Assembly (NCBI RefSeq): GCF_013912375.1
Contig: NZ_JACETV010000012.1
Coordinates: forward strand, 47,909 to 111,908
Origin: Emticicia sp. BO119
Lineage (GTDB): Bacteria; Bacteroidota; Bacteroidia; Cytophagales; Spirosomataceae
DNA: 64,000 bases
Reading direction: 5' to 3'
Positions within the stretch are counted from its first letter, which is position 1; the number at the start of each line of letters is the position of its first letter. The position numbers and the translations under genes were made by a program. This document shows positions 1 to 8,833 of this stretch, one piece after another. A model generated the notes under the pieces. The model did not search any database. It was not told where the DNA came from and was given only the letters and a program-made list of their open reading frames with translations.

Positions 1-448
1 GAATACTATTTTTAGGAGCAATTGTTTTTTTAGGAGGCTCATTCATGAAAATTTTTGCATAAGCGACTGTTCCCCAATGGGTTGTTGAATAAATCTGGAA
101 AAAATCACTCAGACGATTAATAGCTCCTAAACCATGCCCTAATGTATTAGATGAAGACTCACCGTCTTTCATCATTTTAGCAATATTATTATTGCCTGGG
201 CCATTGTCTATACAATAAATCTCAAAAACCTTATTATTGTTTTCTTCGTTGCTTATTCTGTAAAATACTTCGCCTCCTCCGGCATGTTTAATTACATTAG
301 ACAATAGTTCAGACACTACTATATCCAGTTCACCTGCCCGCATTGATGAAAAACCTGATTTAGCAATTAAATTGTGAATTTCTCTTTTTACAAAAGAAAC
401 ATAACTCCGGTCTTCAACTTTGTAAGAAGAAAAAAAAATATCAGCCAT
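1..448 (-). CDS. RsbT-like ATP-binding protein, possible RsbX/SpoIIE-type phosphatase (partial)
   Basis: The frame is open from an ATG at 448 to the window edge, so only about 149 N-terminal residues are visible. They form a GHKL/HATPase_c fold like the anti-sigma kinases: an N-box region (SELLSNVIKHAGGG), a G1 motif (IDNGPG) and a glycine-rich G2 region (LGHGLGAINRL). The ATG overlaps the 3' end of the rsbT-like gene by 8 nt (ATGGCTGA), so translation is probably coupled. In many stressosome operons such a domain is followed by a PP2C/SpoIIE phosphatase that resets the system. That C-terminal part lies outside the window, so the phosphatase role is inference; a second RsbT-type kinase is the alternative. 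Confidence 0.75.
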   Translation of the reverse strand, partial: MADIFFSSYKVEDRSYVSFVKREIHNLIAKSGFSSMRAGELDIVVSELLSNVIKHAGGGEVFYRISNEENNNKVFEIYCIDNGPGNNNIAKMMKDGESSSNTLGHGLGAINRLSDFFQIYSTTHWGTVAYAKIFMNEPPKKTIAPKNSI

Positions 449-854
449 TCTTCCATTTAGTTATACTGATGGTAGTACCTTCATTTACCACCGATTGAAT
501 TTCAAACTCATTTACTAATCTCCGAGCTCCGGGTAACCCTAAACCCAGACTTCTGCCTGTGGTATAGCCGTCTCTCATAGCCAGATTAATATCGTGTATC
601 CCCGGGCCTTTATCAATAAAAATCAGTCTTACGCCATTTTCTCTTCCTTTGCTTACAATTTCAATATTAACAACGCCTCCCCGGGCGTATTTCAGCATAT
701 TACGTACCAGTTCGCTGGCGGCAGTAATGAGCTTTGTCTGGTTTACTAAGCCCATGCCAATTTTGGTGGCCCATTCTTTTACCCGATTACGCAGAAGAAT
801 GGTATCCTGTTCTCTGGTTATGCTAACCGCATCTTTATTCAGTATCACTATCAT
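441..854 (-). CDS. rsbT: RsbT-like serine kinase of the stressosome
   Basis: This is a 137-residue GHKL-family kinase, close to the roughly 133 residues of Bacillus RsbT. Visible motifs are the N-box (ASELVRNMLKYA), G1 (DKGPGI) and G2 (GLGLPGARRL). In characterised systems RsbT phosphorylates RsbR and RsbS, is released from the stressosome and activates a downstream partner. I chose the ATG at 854 because the extra 23 codons upstream lie inside the acidic tail of the rsbS-like gene and match nothing in the family. The start overlaps the rsbS-like stop by 20 nt, and the stop overlaps the next ATPase gene by 8 nt, as expected for a tightly coupled operon. The downstream target in this organism is unknown. 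Confidence 0.88.
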   Translation of the reverse strand: MIVILNKDAVSITREQDTILLRNRVKEWATKIGMGLVNQTKLITAASELVRNMLKYARGGVVNIEIVSKGRENGVRLIFIDKGPGIHDINLAMRDGYTTGRSLGLGLPGARRLVNEFEIQSVVNEGTTISITKWKNG

Positions 855-1236
855 CGTAGTCGTCGTCGTCTTGAATGTCCAGAGTAATTTTAGAACGTAA
901 TAATTCCATTCCTCTTTCAACATTCAGAGCGCAATGGATACCTTTCAGAGGTAAACCTAATTCAACCAATGTAATGGCAACGGCAGGTTGCATACCTACT
1001 ACCACGGTTTCGGCATCCATGATTTTCGACATGGTAGAGATATTGCCCAAAATACGCCCCATAAATGAATCAATGATAGAAACAGCCGAAATATCTATCA
1101 ATACACCTTTTGAGTTGTACTTTCTGACCATCTGTACTAAGTCTGATTCAAGTGTTTCGGCTAACTGGTCGTATAAATCAACTTGAATGGTGACTAACAG
1201 AAAGTCACCCATCTTAAGAATAGGTATTCTATCCAT
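835..1236 (-). CDS. rsbS: RsbS-like STAS-domain stressosome protein
   Basis: This 133-residue protein is a single STAS domain. It carries the conserved phospho-serine context of RsbS (IDSF, Ser57 here) and the downstream VVGMQPAVAITL segment of the fold. RsbS forms the core of the stressosome with RsbR and holds RsbT until phosphorylated. It starts 20 nt after the rsbR-like stop and overlaps rsbT. The C-terminus is an unusually acidic tail (DIQDDDDYDDSDTE), encoded where the gene overlaps the rsbT 5' region; its role is unknown. Confidence 0.88.
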   Translation of the reverse strand: MDRIPILKMGDFLLVTIQVDLYDQLAETLESDLVQMVRKYNSKGVLIDISAVSIIDSFMGRILGNISTMSKIMDAETVVVGMQPAVAITLVELGLPLKGIHCALNVERGMELLRSKITLDIQDDDDYDDSDTE

Positions 1237-1256
1237 ACGTAAACTCTGATTGTCTG

Positions 1257-2117
1257 TTATAAAACTTTAGATGTAGCTTTTTTTCGAACTTCTAACTCAA
1301 TCATTCCAAAGGCTGTTTTTAAGGCACTTGCCAACGTTGCTTTTGTAATAACATCTGATAAATCAATGCCTAAATGTACGACAGTCTGAGCAATTTCAGG
1401 GCGAATGCCACTGATGATACATTCGGCACCCATCAGGCGGGTTGCACTTACTGTTTTGATCAGGTGTTGAGCTACGAGGGTGTCTATTGCAGGTACACCT
1501 GAGATATCAAGAATTGCGATAGAACTGCCGGTTTCGACAATTTCTTGCAAAAGATTTTCCATTACTATCTGTGTGCGGGAACTGTCTAATGTGCCAATGA
1601 TAGGCAAAGCGAGGATACCATCCCATACTTTAATAACCGGTGTTGAGATTTCAGTAATTTCGTCAGTCTGGCGGAGAATCACGTCTTCCCGGCCTTTAAT
1701 GAAAGTTTCAAAGGTAATCATACTGAAGTTATCAAGCAGGCTATTGATGCGCATACTCTCAGTATAGAGCACCACAGGGTCTTTAATTTCTTCTGATAAT
1801 GTTTTTAATAAAGCCATTTTCAGACTCAACACATAAGCTCCGGTCTCGCGAGGGGTAAAGCCTCGTTTGGCTCTTGAAATAGCAACACCTGATAAAATAT
1901 CTTCTATTTTTTCGAAATCTCTCGACTGAAAATTATCGAAATTGGTATCGGAGATACTTGCGGCAAATGAATTAATTAATTCTTCTGATTGAATACGCTG
2001 GTCTTCGTTAGTGATTAAATCTTCTCGCAAGCCATCATTTTCTAACTGATTCTGAAACCATTGTTCAAGGATATATTTTTTCTTTGCCTTTATGATTTTT
2101 ACGGCTTCGTTTTTCAT
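1257..2117 (-). CDS. rsbR: RsbR-like stressosome sensor (N-terminal sensory domain plus STAS)
   Basis: The protein has 286 residues. Residues 1-150 are mostly helical, consistent with the non-heme globin-like sensory domain of RsbR. Residues 160-275 form a STAS domain. Both threonine contexts phosphorylated by RsbT in RsbR proteins are present: IDTLVAQHL (Thr213) and SGIRPEIAQT (Thr245). The gene is the first of the stressosome trio, 25 nt after the response regulator gene. The signal it senses cannot be read from the sequence. The motifs and the gene order R-S-T make the family assignment firm. Confidence 0.88.
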   Translation of the reverse strand: MKNEAVKIIKAKKKYILEQWFQNQLENDGLREDLITNEDQRIQSEELINSFAASISDTNFDNFQSRDFEKIEDILSGVAISRAKRGFTPRETGAYVLSLKMALLKTLSEEIKDPVVLYTESMRINSLLDNFSMITFETFIKGREDVILRQTDEITEISTPVIKVWDGILALPIIGTLDSSRTQIVMENLLQEIVETGSSIAILDISGVPAIDTLVAQHLIKTVSATRLMGAECIISGIRPEIAQTVVHLGIDLSDVITKATLASALKTAFGMIELEVRKKATSKVL

Positions 2118-2142
2118 AGTTTAACTGTTGACGTTTTGTTGC

Positions 2143-2553
2143 TTATTCATAAGCAGGTTGTAAATGTGTTTGAAAAAAATCTTTGAGTATTTGTGAAAGT
2201 TCTTTGATGCCTGATGGCTTGGTAATAAAAGCGGCTGCCCCAAGTTTATGGGTAGCTTCTTTGTCTTTAGGGTGCGAAGAGGTAGAGTAAATAACGATGG
2301 GGATGTGTTTGAGTCGAGAAATTTTCTTTATTTCGGTTAATAACTGGACGCCATTAATACGTGGCATATTGAGGTCGAGAAAAATATAATTGGGTAAAAA
2401 AGTGTCATCTTCTATCAATCTCTGCAATGCTTCGCTGGCATTGTGGCAAATGACACATTGCATATTAAGACCGGAGTCTTCTAACGCCAAAGTAAAGATT
2501 TCCTGATCATCCTGATCGTCATCTATCAGTAAACAAATTGAAGCAGTGGACAT
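2143..2553 (-). CDS. Single-domain (CheY-like) response regulator
   Basis: This is a stand-alone receiver domain of 136 residues with no output domain. It shows the acidic pocket (DDDQDD), the phospho-acceptor in FLDLNMP (Asp60), the switch region IYSTSS and the conserved Lys in ITKPSG. The start at 2553 removes 14 weak upstream codons and places a TAnnTTTG box (2572-2579) 18 nt upstream. It is the first gene of the stressosome operon, so phosphorelay input may feed into stressosome control. That link, and any partner kinase, is inference. It belongs to the same subfamily as the receiver at 28332-28772. Confidence 0.88.
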   Translation of the reverse strand: MSTASICLLIDDDQDDQEIFTLALEDSGLNMQCVICHNASEALQRLIEDDTFLPNYIFLDLNMPRINGVQLLTEIKKISRLKHIPIVIYSTSSHPKDKEATHKLGAAAFITKPSGIKELSQILKDFFQTHLQPAYE

Positions 2554-2571
2554 ATAGAAATTGTTTGATAG

Positions 2572-2579
2572 CAAATATA
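2572..2579 (-). promoter_or_regulatory. Candidate Bacteroidota -7 box of the stressosome operon
   Basis: On the minus strand the sequence is TATATTTG, an exact match to the Bacteroidota -7 consensus TAnnTTTG, 18 nt before the response regulator ATG. No good TTTG -33 element at 17-23 nt was found, so the call rests on the -7 box and its position. Confidence 0.4.
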
Positions 2580-2719
2580 CCATTTGTTTTAACAATAAGG
2601 TATTTATTTGTCATAACATTAAACAATCTGAGGAAAAAGCAGAGAATATTCATCTATATTTATTTTTTTGGCTAAATTGTAGCAAAAAACAAGCTTTCCT
2701 GATTAACACTTAAAATTGT

Positions 2720-3880
2720 ATGACTCTTACTCCCGGAGTTGAAAAACTCCCGCATAATTACAGGCTCTTCGGGCTTGACCATCTGCGTGCTTTTGCTATT
2801 TTTTATGTTTTCCTGTTTCATTACAGCCTCCTGTTTCCAAGCCCTGAATGGCTTTATACAATCGGGAAGTTCGGCTGGACGGGTGTTGATCTTTTCTTTG
2901 TTCTGAGCGGCTATCTGATTTCTTCGCAACTCTTTGCCAAAGTTGACAGGCAAGAGAAGATTTCATTCAAAGTGTTTTTTCTGAAACGCTTTTTCAGAAT
3001 TATTCCCGCATATCTGGTAGTTGTTGCTTTGTATTTTTTATGGCCATCAATCAGAGAGAGGGAAGCTCCTGCACCTTTGTGGAAATACCTGACATTTACG
3101 CAAAATCTTGGGCTTGATGTAAGTAAGCAAGGTACATTCTCTCATGCGTGGTCGCTTTGTATTGAGGAGCAGTTTTACTTATTTCTGCCCTTGTTGTTGA
3201 TTGGGCTGGGTTATCTGAAAGCTATGAAACAGGGAGCCAAATTACTGTTATTCTTTTTTATAGCAGGCTTTTGTGCAAGGCTATATATGTGGTATAATTT
3301 TGTTGAGCCAGGTATCAATAGCGATGGTTTCTGGATAATCTGGTATAAATGGATTTATTATCCTACCTATAGCCGTCTGGATGGCTTACTGGTTGGGGTT
3401 TCGATTGCTGCGCTTTTTCAATTCAGGCCGCAATTAAAACAACAGATTCAGAACTATGGTAATTATTTACTGCTGGCTGGGATTGCTTTGCTAACCGGAG
3501 CTTATTTTATTTGCGAAAATCAGGCTTCGTTCGGGGCATCGATTTTTGGGTTTCCGCTTATTAGCCTGGGGTATGGTTTGGTCGTAATGGCAGCCATTAA
3601 CCCGAAGGTATTTTTGTATCGTTTTCCATCAAAAATAACGTCTGGTATTGCCACATTATCTTATGCGGTTTACCTGATACATAAGATAGTTGTGCACGTT
3701 TCACAGGAGCAACTTTCAAAACTGGATATACCTAAAGAGAGTGTATTGATGTTTGTCTTGTGTGTGCTTACATCTATAACAGGCGCATGGCTGTTGAACA
3801 GATTGGTTGAGAAACCATTTCTGAAATTGCGAGATAAGATGCTGAAAACAGAAAAACACAGGGTATTTCAGGTTGAGTAA
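2720..3880 (+). CDS. Acyltransferase 3 family membrane protein (OafA/YrhL-like)
   Basis: The 386-residue protein has about ten hydrophobic segments. It opens with the family signature: a GLDHLRAFAIFYVFLFHY first helix with the conserved His, then FFVLSGYLIS, and later SHAWSLCIEEQFYLFLPL. Members of this family move acyl groups (often acetyl) onto cell-surface sugars or lipids from the cytoplasmic membrane. The gene stands alone, divergent from the stressosome operon, so the substrate cannot be inferred. Length and motifs are normal for the family. Confidence 0.88.
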   Translation: MTLTPGVEKLPHNYRLFGLDHLRAFAIFYVFLFHYSLLFPSPEWLYTIGKFGWTGVDLFFVLSGYLISSQLFAKVDRQEKISFKVFFLKRFFRIIPAYLVVVALYFLWPSIREREAPAPLWKYLTFTQNLGLDVSKQGTFSHAWSLCIEEQFYLFLPLLLIGLGYLKAMKQGAKLLLFFFIAGFCARLYMWYNFVEPGINSDGFWIIWYKWIYYPTYSRLDGLLVGVSIAALFQFRPQLKQQIQNYGNYLLLAGIALLTGAYFICENQASFGASIFGFPLISLGYGLVVMAAINPKVFLYRFPSKITSGIATLSYAVYLIHKIVVHVSQEQLSKLDIPKESVLMFVLCVLTSITGAWLLNRLVEKPFLKLRDKMLKTEKHRVFQVE

Positions 3881-3947
3881 TAGCGTTAGGGATTGTTAAG
3901 GCAGGATTCAAAATTATAAACCCGGCCTTAAAAACCTCTGTAGAATA

Positions 3948-4313
3948 CTAATCAGTTTTTTGTTTCCTGAGTTCCTTGTTAAAATCTTCAAAAAGGTTTT
4001 CCTGCCCAATGATTATATCAACAATATGAAAATAGGGTATGCCATAAATTTCAGTGTCGCGAAGCATTTCTATCAGTAGTTTATATTGATTGAGGTTATG
4101 GGTTGTAACGATGAGGAAGTCTGAAATTCTGGCATGGAAGTATTCACTATCGAAAAACCTTACTTCAAGAGATGGCCCGACTTTGTGCAAAACAGGTAAC
4201 AGCTGTGTTTCGAAGAACAGGCTTCTTTGATCTCTTGTAAGAGATAACCACTGAGGAGTAGCATTCATTAATATTAGTATAGTATATGATTTTTTTAGCT
4301 CCATCATATTCAA
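3948..4313 (-). CDS. Darcynin-family protein of unknown function
   Basis: This 121-residue soluble protein fits the darcynin family as I remember it: a YTILILMNATPQWLSL start, an RFFDSEYFHARISDFLIV core and a YGIPYFHIVDIIIGQEN segment. No biochemical role is established that I know of, and no signal peptide is visible. It is monocistronic and convergent with the acyltransferase gene. Two in-frame Met codons follow the start closely (MNMMELKK), so the true start may be 3 to 9 nt further in. Confidence 0.7.
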   Translation of the reverse strand: MNMMELKKSYTILILMNATPQWLSLTRDQRSLFFETQLLPVLHKVGPSLEVRFFDSEYFHARISDFLIVTTHNLNQYKLLIEMLRDTEIYGIPYFHIVDIIIGQENLFEDFNKELRKQKTD

Positions 4314-4479
4314 GAGATTATGGTTATTTCTGAAGAATGGTTAATGCTACAAATTTGAGAAAGGTTTTTGCAGATGGCATTAACATAGGTTAATAAATGG
4401 AATGCTATTTAAAATATATAAAAGAAGAAGATTGGAGAACAAAAGAAGTATAGGGGAAGGATGCCGGGGTAACGAATAA

Positions 4480-4514
4480 AATGAGATTAGCAACTAAGTA
4501 GTGCTAATCTCATT
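4480..4514. terminator. Hairpin terminator behind the GlsB/YeaQ-like gene
   Basis: A perfect 13-bp inverted repeat (4480-4492 with 4502-4514, loop 9 nt; stem AATGAGATTAGCA) lies just past the stop of the minus-strand gene and is followed on that strand by TTTATTCGTTA. Confidence 0.6.
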
Positions 4515-4523
4515 GAAACACTA

Positions 4524-4787
4524 TCAGGCTTTTTTGCTGTATCGTCTATATAGCATCACTACCAGTAAAATAACAGCTGAACCTACAAATGCCTCAGCAA
4601 TACGGCTTAAAATATCAGGCAAGCCTAACATGGTGTGGAGCTCACCATCTAATAGCCAATGGCCTACGAGGGCTCCGGCTATACCTAAGAGAATCTGATA
4701 GAAAAGTGATAAACTGAAACTTTTAAAGGCGAGGTCAGCCAGCCAGCCTGCAATGGCTCCTACAATAATGGTGATAATCAGGTTCAT
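4524..4787 (-). CDS. GlsB/YeaQ/YmgE-family small membrane protein
   Basis: The 87-residue protein has three hydrophobic segments and the glycine-rich pattern of the transglycosylase-associated/GlsB family (IVGAIAGWLADL, then LLGIAGALVGHWLL). Family members are inner-membrane proteins often tied to stress response, with no proven enzyme activity. It stands alone with its own terminator hairpin. Confidence 0.85.
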   Translation of the reverse strand: MNLIITIIVGAIAGWLADLAFKSFSLSLFYQILLGIAGALVGHWLLDGELHTMLGLPDILSRIAEAFVGSAVILLVVMLYRRYSKKA

Positions 4788-4910
4788 TTTCTGAGGGGTT
4801 TATGGTTTAAAAAAGAGGTGTAATGCTTTTGAGACTCAAAATTTACCATAAATTTCAGTTTTCAGAAAATATTTATAAATTTTCTTTATATTTTTATATT
4901 AGGCAGGCTG

Positions 4911-6026
4911 CTACTTCATTTTCTCAATCAGATACAAATATTGCTTTGGCAGATGATGTTGCCAGATATTGGGGTTGTCAGGGTTGTTATTATACAGTTT
5001 AAAATATTCTTCATCAGGCATTAATACAATAGTATTTCCTGTTCTTACATAATAATTGCTGTTGTAATACTGTGGTGTAATGAAGTCGGGAATCTGCTTT
5101 TTTACGGCCAGCGAAACCATTTTTCCCAGGTATTTCTGGTAGTTTTTTTGTGCCTTAAAGCTGGGTTTACTCATTTGCTTATACACATGTTTTAAAGCTA
5201 TATTTTTCGGAAACTTCTGTTTTTTTATTATGGCTTTTGCCCCACGAAAAGGGTTGACGGCAGTAAAATCGTCAACAGTTTGCACAGTAAAAGGTACATC
5301 AGGTACCCAATCTGCTGTATTTACTACATTATAAGCCCAACCCCCCTGGGTCATGTTTTCATAATCATAGGCAAAAGACAGATTGCCAGGTTTTGGCCCT
5401 GCACTACAATAAGTTTTGAACCTGATGTCTGGCGGGAGTTTCTTCTCAGCTTTAAGGTTTTCGAGATAAGCATTAAGCAGAAACGTAATGCCTCCTCCCT
5501 GGCTATGGCCCGTCAGGATAAAGTCTTTAATGCCTGCTTTATAGCATGAATCTATTTTGGGTTTTAGGGTTTTTGATAAATAGGCCATTGCTACAAACCA
5601 GCCTACATGCACTGCCGCATTCGGATTGTTTGAAAGTGTATAGGTAAATTTAAAATTTTTGTCTAACTGCAATTCTCCTTTGGCCGGAATCATGGCAGCA
5701 TAAAGATTGGCTAAAAAACTGGCCTCTGTCTGGATACTGCCCTGGACTGAAACAACAGCCAATGGTTTGGTTTTATGAACCCATAAGTCCCAGATATTGT
5801 CGAAAGCCACGACTGGTGAGCGATATAGAAAATTGTAGTCTTGCGGGTCTGGAACATCACTTGGATTAGTCCATTTGCTAAGTGCAATATGTACTTTCTG
5901 ATTAATTTTGAGGGTTTCGATGTATTCTGCTTTGTTGAACCCGGGTTGGAGTAATTGCCCAAGACCAGTTTGAGAAATAAATAAACCCCACATTAAAAGC
6001 GTAAAGTGACTTTTTTTCGATGGCAT
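4911..6026 (-). CDS. Secreted class 3-type lipase
   Basis: This alpha/beta hydrolase has 371 residues from the ATG at 6026, chosen because a hydrophobic export segment (FTLLMWGLFISQTGLG) follows at once. The nucleophile elbow is GHSQGGG (Ser175), typical of class 3 lipases, and later Asp and His residues could complete the triad. It probably hydrolyses lipid or ester substrates after export. It lies tandem to a DUF3500 gene on the same strand with a 111-nt gap, and no operon is obvious. The substrate is unknown. Confidence 0.75.
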   Translation of the reverse strand: MPSKKSHFTLLMWGLFISQTGLGQLLQPGFNKAEYIETLKINQKVHIALSKWTNPSDVPDPQDYNFLYRSPVVAFDNIWDLWVHKTKPLAVVSVQGSIQTEASFLANLYAAMIPAKGELQLDKNFKFTYTLSNNPNAAVHVGWFVAMAYLSKTLKPKIDSCYKAGIKDFILTGHSQGGGITFLLNAYLENLKAEKKLPPDIRFKTYCSAGPKPGNLSFAYDYENMTQGGWAYNVVNTADWVPDVPFTVQTVDDFTAVNPFRGAKAIIKKQKFPKNIALKHVYKQMSKPSFKAQKNYQKYLGKMVSLAVKKQIPDFITPQYYNSNYYVRTGNTIVLMPDEEYFKLYNNNPDNPNIWQHHLPKQYLYLIEKMK

Positions 6027-6137
6027 GATAAAGGTTTTTACGGTGTTCAGGTTATCTATATTAGCTATTGAAAACAGAGGCACTAAAAGGCTTATTTACC
6101 AATGCTATTGCTTAAACTGTGAAGGCCGTTGATTTGT

Positions 6138-7202
6138 TTAATGTTTTGATTGCAGGTAATGTTGCTTCAGCAAATCTTCTCCGAATTCATTTCCTTTTTC
6201 TCTTAATATGGCATGGATATGATTGCCGTCATTGTCGAAACCGGCATTGTCATATTCAATCATAAAATCAGGGCCATTGATAATATAATAATGGGGTTTG
6301 TTATTTTCTAAACTACCTATCCAGGCAAAGTAAACTTTTTCGATGCCCGAATGCATGATTTTTTCAATAAGCTGGTGGGCTTTAGTATGCTCAAAATTGT
6401 GGGTATATTCCTGAATCAATAGTTTAAGAATGGTTTTCTGGGCTTCGTCAAATTGTTGTGCAGCAATACCATAATAGTTGGTAATGCGCTGGCTACCCTG
6501 TGGCGAGGTAATAATATCTTCGGGAACATTTTGTTTGAGTATAGCTACCGATTTTTGTAATTCAGAAAAAGAATTGATGAGCATAAATCCAAAATCTTCT
6601 TCTTTACTTAATACACGTAAGCCTGAATATTTGCCGAATTTTACTTCTGCGGGGTCGGTACCGATAAAATAAGGGGACATAGAAACATGTGGGCCATCAG
6701 CAGTGATATTGAGTGCTATATGATGCCCGCCAAAATTAAGACCCCAAACGCTGTTTGCCGCTGGTTTACCCCAGACAGAAATATAATAATTGCCATGGCC
6801 CCATTTCAGATTCTGCATCTCTTTCAGCATCTCTCCATTGATTCTTCCTTTATCGAAACTTTCCTGATAGAGTGCGTTCAGAATATCATCTAAGGCCATA
6901 ATGCTTGTGGTTTTGAGATAACCCTGTGAACTCAATGCCGCAGAAAGTACCCGATGAAATGCCAGCCGACTATTATCTGAGAGGGAGCCATACTGAATAC
7001 CCGGCCGGGGTACTAAACCAACCGGTAGGTTTGTCCATTTGTGACGAAGTGTATCCTTAAAATCATAGGTTGTTTTTTTCAGTTCTTCGGCATTGAGGGT
7101 ATTCAGAAACTGATTAGTAGCCACGACTAAAGACTGATTGGCCTGTGAATAAACTTTGCTAATGATAAGCAAATAGATAAATAATAGTAGAGGTTTTTTC
7201 AT
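6138..7202 (-). CDS. Secreted DUF3500-family protein
   Basis: The 354-residue protein starts with a clear signal peptide (MKKPLLLFIYLLIISKVYSQ). The body shows the DUF3500 pattern: RHKWTNLP, a SVWGKP...WGLNFGGHHIALN segment rich in His and aromatic residues, and near the end GPDFMIEYDN followed by HIHAILRE. The conserved His residues suggest metal or cofactor binding, but no reaction is established. It is transcribed divergently from the secreted-protein gene at 7407. Confidence 0.82.
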   Translation of the reverse strand: MKKPLLLFIYLLIISKVYSQANQSLVVATNQFLNTLNAEELKKTTYDFKDTLRHKWTNLPVGLVPRPGIQYGSLSDNSRLAFHRVLSAALSSQGYLKTTSIMALDDILNALYQESFDKGRINGEMLKEMQNLKWGHGNYYISVWGKPAANSVWGLNFGGHHIALNITADGPHVSMSPYFIGTDPAEVKFGKYSGLRVLSKEEDFGFMLINSFSELQKSVAILKQNVPEDIITSPQGSQRITNYYGIAAQQFDEAQKTILKLLIQEYTHNFEHTKAHQLIEKIMHSGIEKVYFAWIGSLENNKPHYYIINGPDFMIEYDNAGFDNDGNHIHAILREKGNEFGEDLLKQHYLQSKH

Positions 7203-7301
7203 GAGCAGTTGAATTTTTTGGGAATTTAAGAGAAAAAAACAAAATGTCTTAATGGAATCTATTAAAATGTATCTTTATTGATGGTATCTGCTCAATAAAA
7301 T

Positions 7302-7319
7302 ATCCCCTCTTGAGGGGAT
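7302..7319. repeat. Short GC-rich hairpin in a divergent promoter region
   Basis: ATCCCCTC and GAGGGGAT form an 8-bp perfect stem with a 2-nt loop, midway between the divergent genes that start at 7202 and 7407. Because both genes point away from it, a terminator is unlikely; an operator or 5'-UTR structure for the + strand gene is possible. Confidence 0.45.
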
Positions 7320-7406
7320 TGCCATGACTACTATTGTTACGCTATTTTTAGGCAATCTATCAGGAAGCCCTTCTTCCTTTACATTCTTTATTCCAAAACT
7401 AATTCA

Positions 7407-8738
7407 ATGAAAACTTTCCGTTGGTTCTTATGTGTTGCAGGTTTGATTTCTTCGCAGTTGACTCTGGCACAAACTTCTTTAAGTGGTAACTGGTATATTA
7501 ATGGAAAGGCTGACCAACGGGCGAGTATCTCACAGAATGGCAATAATATAGTATTTGCGATTAGTGGAGCCAGTAGTAACGGGTATTTTACTAATAATTA
7601 TTCAATCTATGCCAAAGAGTGGAATACAGCAGCAGTGCTCACGACTGACGGGCAGGCAATCTTATGGAATAACCAGCTCTGGACGAGGAGTCCTTTCTCT
7701 GGATTCCCAAATATTAGCGGGAGCTGGTCAGTCAATGGGCAGGGAGCTTATACTATTGAGCAGGATAATATCTTTTTCTTTATTAATTATCAGGGCAAAA
7801 AGATTGCCGGATATTTTACCGGAACAGCCTCTGTATTAGTGCCTGAATGGAGTAATGCTACAGCCAATATTTCTGGAAACGGAAGCCAGCTTAACTGGAG
7901 TAATCAGGTATGGACCAAGACAGGGACCAGTGGGCCAGTGGTAACCGGTACTACCAAGAAACTTTGCAGAGGCGAATTATCAACTTTTTATTATGCTTCG
8001 CAGTCGTTAGGAACTGTCTGGGGCAGGGCAGCTACCGAACCGGGAAGGTTGTCGGCCGAAGCTATTGCTGCTTGTGATGCCGCTCTTGTGTTGCTTAACT
8101 CAACCATAGAAATGATGGGTTGTATTGTGTTTGACAGAAGCCGTATTGCTACTTTAAGAGGTATGTTGCCTTCGGCTTCATCCCAACAAATTGTTCAGCA
8201 AACAGAAGGTATTATACGAGATTTACAGACAGTTGTGCAAAATCTGCGTTTGAGTTGTGATAATGGTGTTAATATGCTTTCATTATATGTTGGGGGTGTG
8301 CATTTAGGTGCTGCACAGGCGTGGGCAAGTAGTCAGCAATGTAGGGCAGTACCGATGCCTGCGAATATTCAGTCAGTTATTGCTAATCATTTAACAACAG
8401 CCAGTAGTGCTTTAGCACCTTATGCCCGGTGTATCCCTCAGTTCAACTTCGGAGGATTTTCTATGGTAACTTTGGGAAGTATGAATTCTATATTGGCCCA
8501 TACCCAGATTACAGGTATCGAAGCGCAATTACTCTGGGCAATTGCTTTGAGTGATTGCTGTTGCACCTGTTCGCCAGGGGCTGCTGTAACAGATACGACT
8601 GTTGGTGGCTCAGCGTGCGATACTGAATGCCAGAAGTACTGCCAGAGCATAGGTAGGCACTCAGGCAGGTATATTGGTAGTGCTCCTTGTCTGATGGGCG
8701 TTGTGAGTACACCAACTACTAATTGTCAGTGTCAGTAA
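7407..8738 (+). CDS. Secreted Cys-rich protein with duplicated beta domain (unknown)
   Basis: I do not recognise this 443-residue protein. A signal peptide ends near residue 22 (LTLAQ). Two related stretches of about 65-70 residues follow: the first starts LSGNWYINGKADQ and ends WNNQLWTRS, the second starts ISGSWSVNGQGAY and ends WSNQVWTKT. Both are rich in Trp, Gly and Asn like small beta-barrels. Residues from about 190 onward form a different, partly helical domain with many Cys, including CCCTC and a C-terminal CDTECQKYCQ pattern, so disulfides in an exported domain are likely. It has its own strong terminator. A surface or binding role is a guess. Confidence 0.8.
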   Translation: MKTFRWFLCVAGLISSQLTLAQTSLSGNWYINGKADQRASISQNGNNIVFAISGASSNGYFTNNYSIYAKEWNTAAVLTTDGQAILWNNQLWTRSPFSGFPNISGSWSVNGQGAYTIEQDNIFFFINYQGKKIAGYFTGTASVLVPEWSNATANISGNGSQLNWSNQVWTKTGTSGPVVTGTTKKLCRGELSTFYYASQSLGTVWGRAATEPGRLSAEAIAACDAALVLLNSTIEMMGCIVFDRSRIATLRGMLPSASSQQIVQQTEGIIRDLQTVVQNLRLSCDNGVNMLSLYVGGVHLGAAQAWASSQQCRAVPMPANIQSVIANHLTTASSALAPYARCIPQFNFGGFSMVTLGSMNSILAHTQITGIEAQLLWAIALSDCCCTCSPGAAVTDTTVGGSACDTECQKYCQSIGRHSGRYIGSAPCLMGVVSTPTTNCQCQ

Positions 8739-8761
8739 TATTTTAAATTCAGTTTTTGTTT

Positions 8762-8810
8762 TTGATAGAGACATAATACATTGCGCGGCGAAGTGTTATG
8801 TCTCTATCAA
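8762..8810. terminator. Bidirectional terminator between convergent genes
   Basis: A perfect 15-bp inverted repeat (TTGATAGAGACATAA at 8762-8776 pairing with 8796-8810) lies between two convergent stops at 8738 and 8834. It has short A/T-rich flanks on both sides and can serve both genes. Confidence 0.75.
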
Positions 8811-8833
8811 TTATGATACATGCTTAGAAATAT

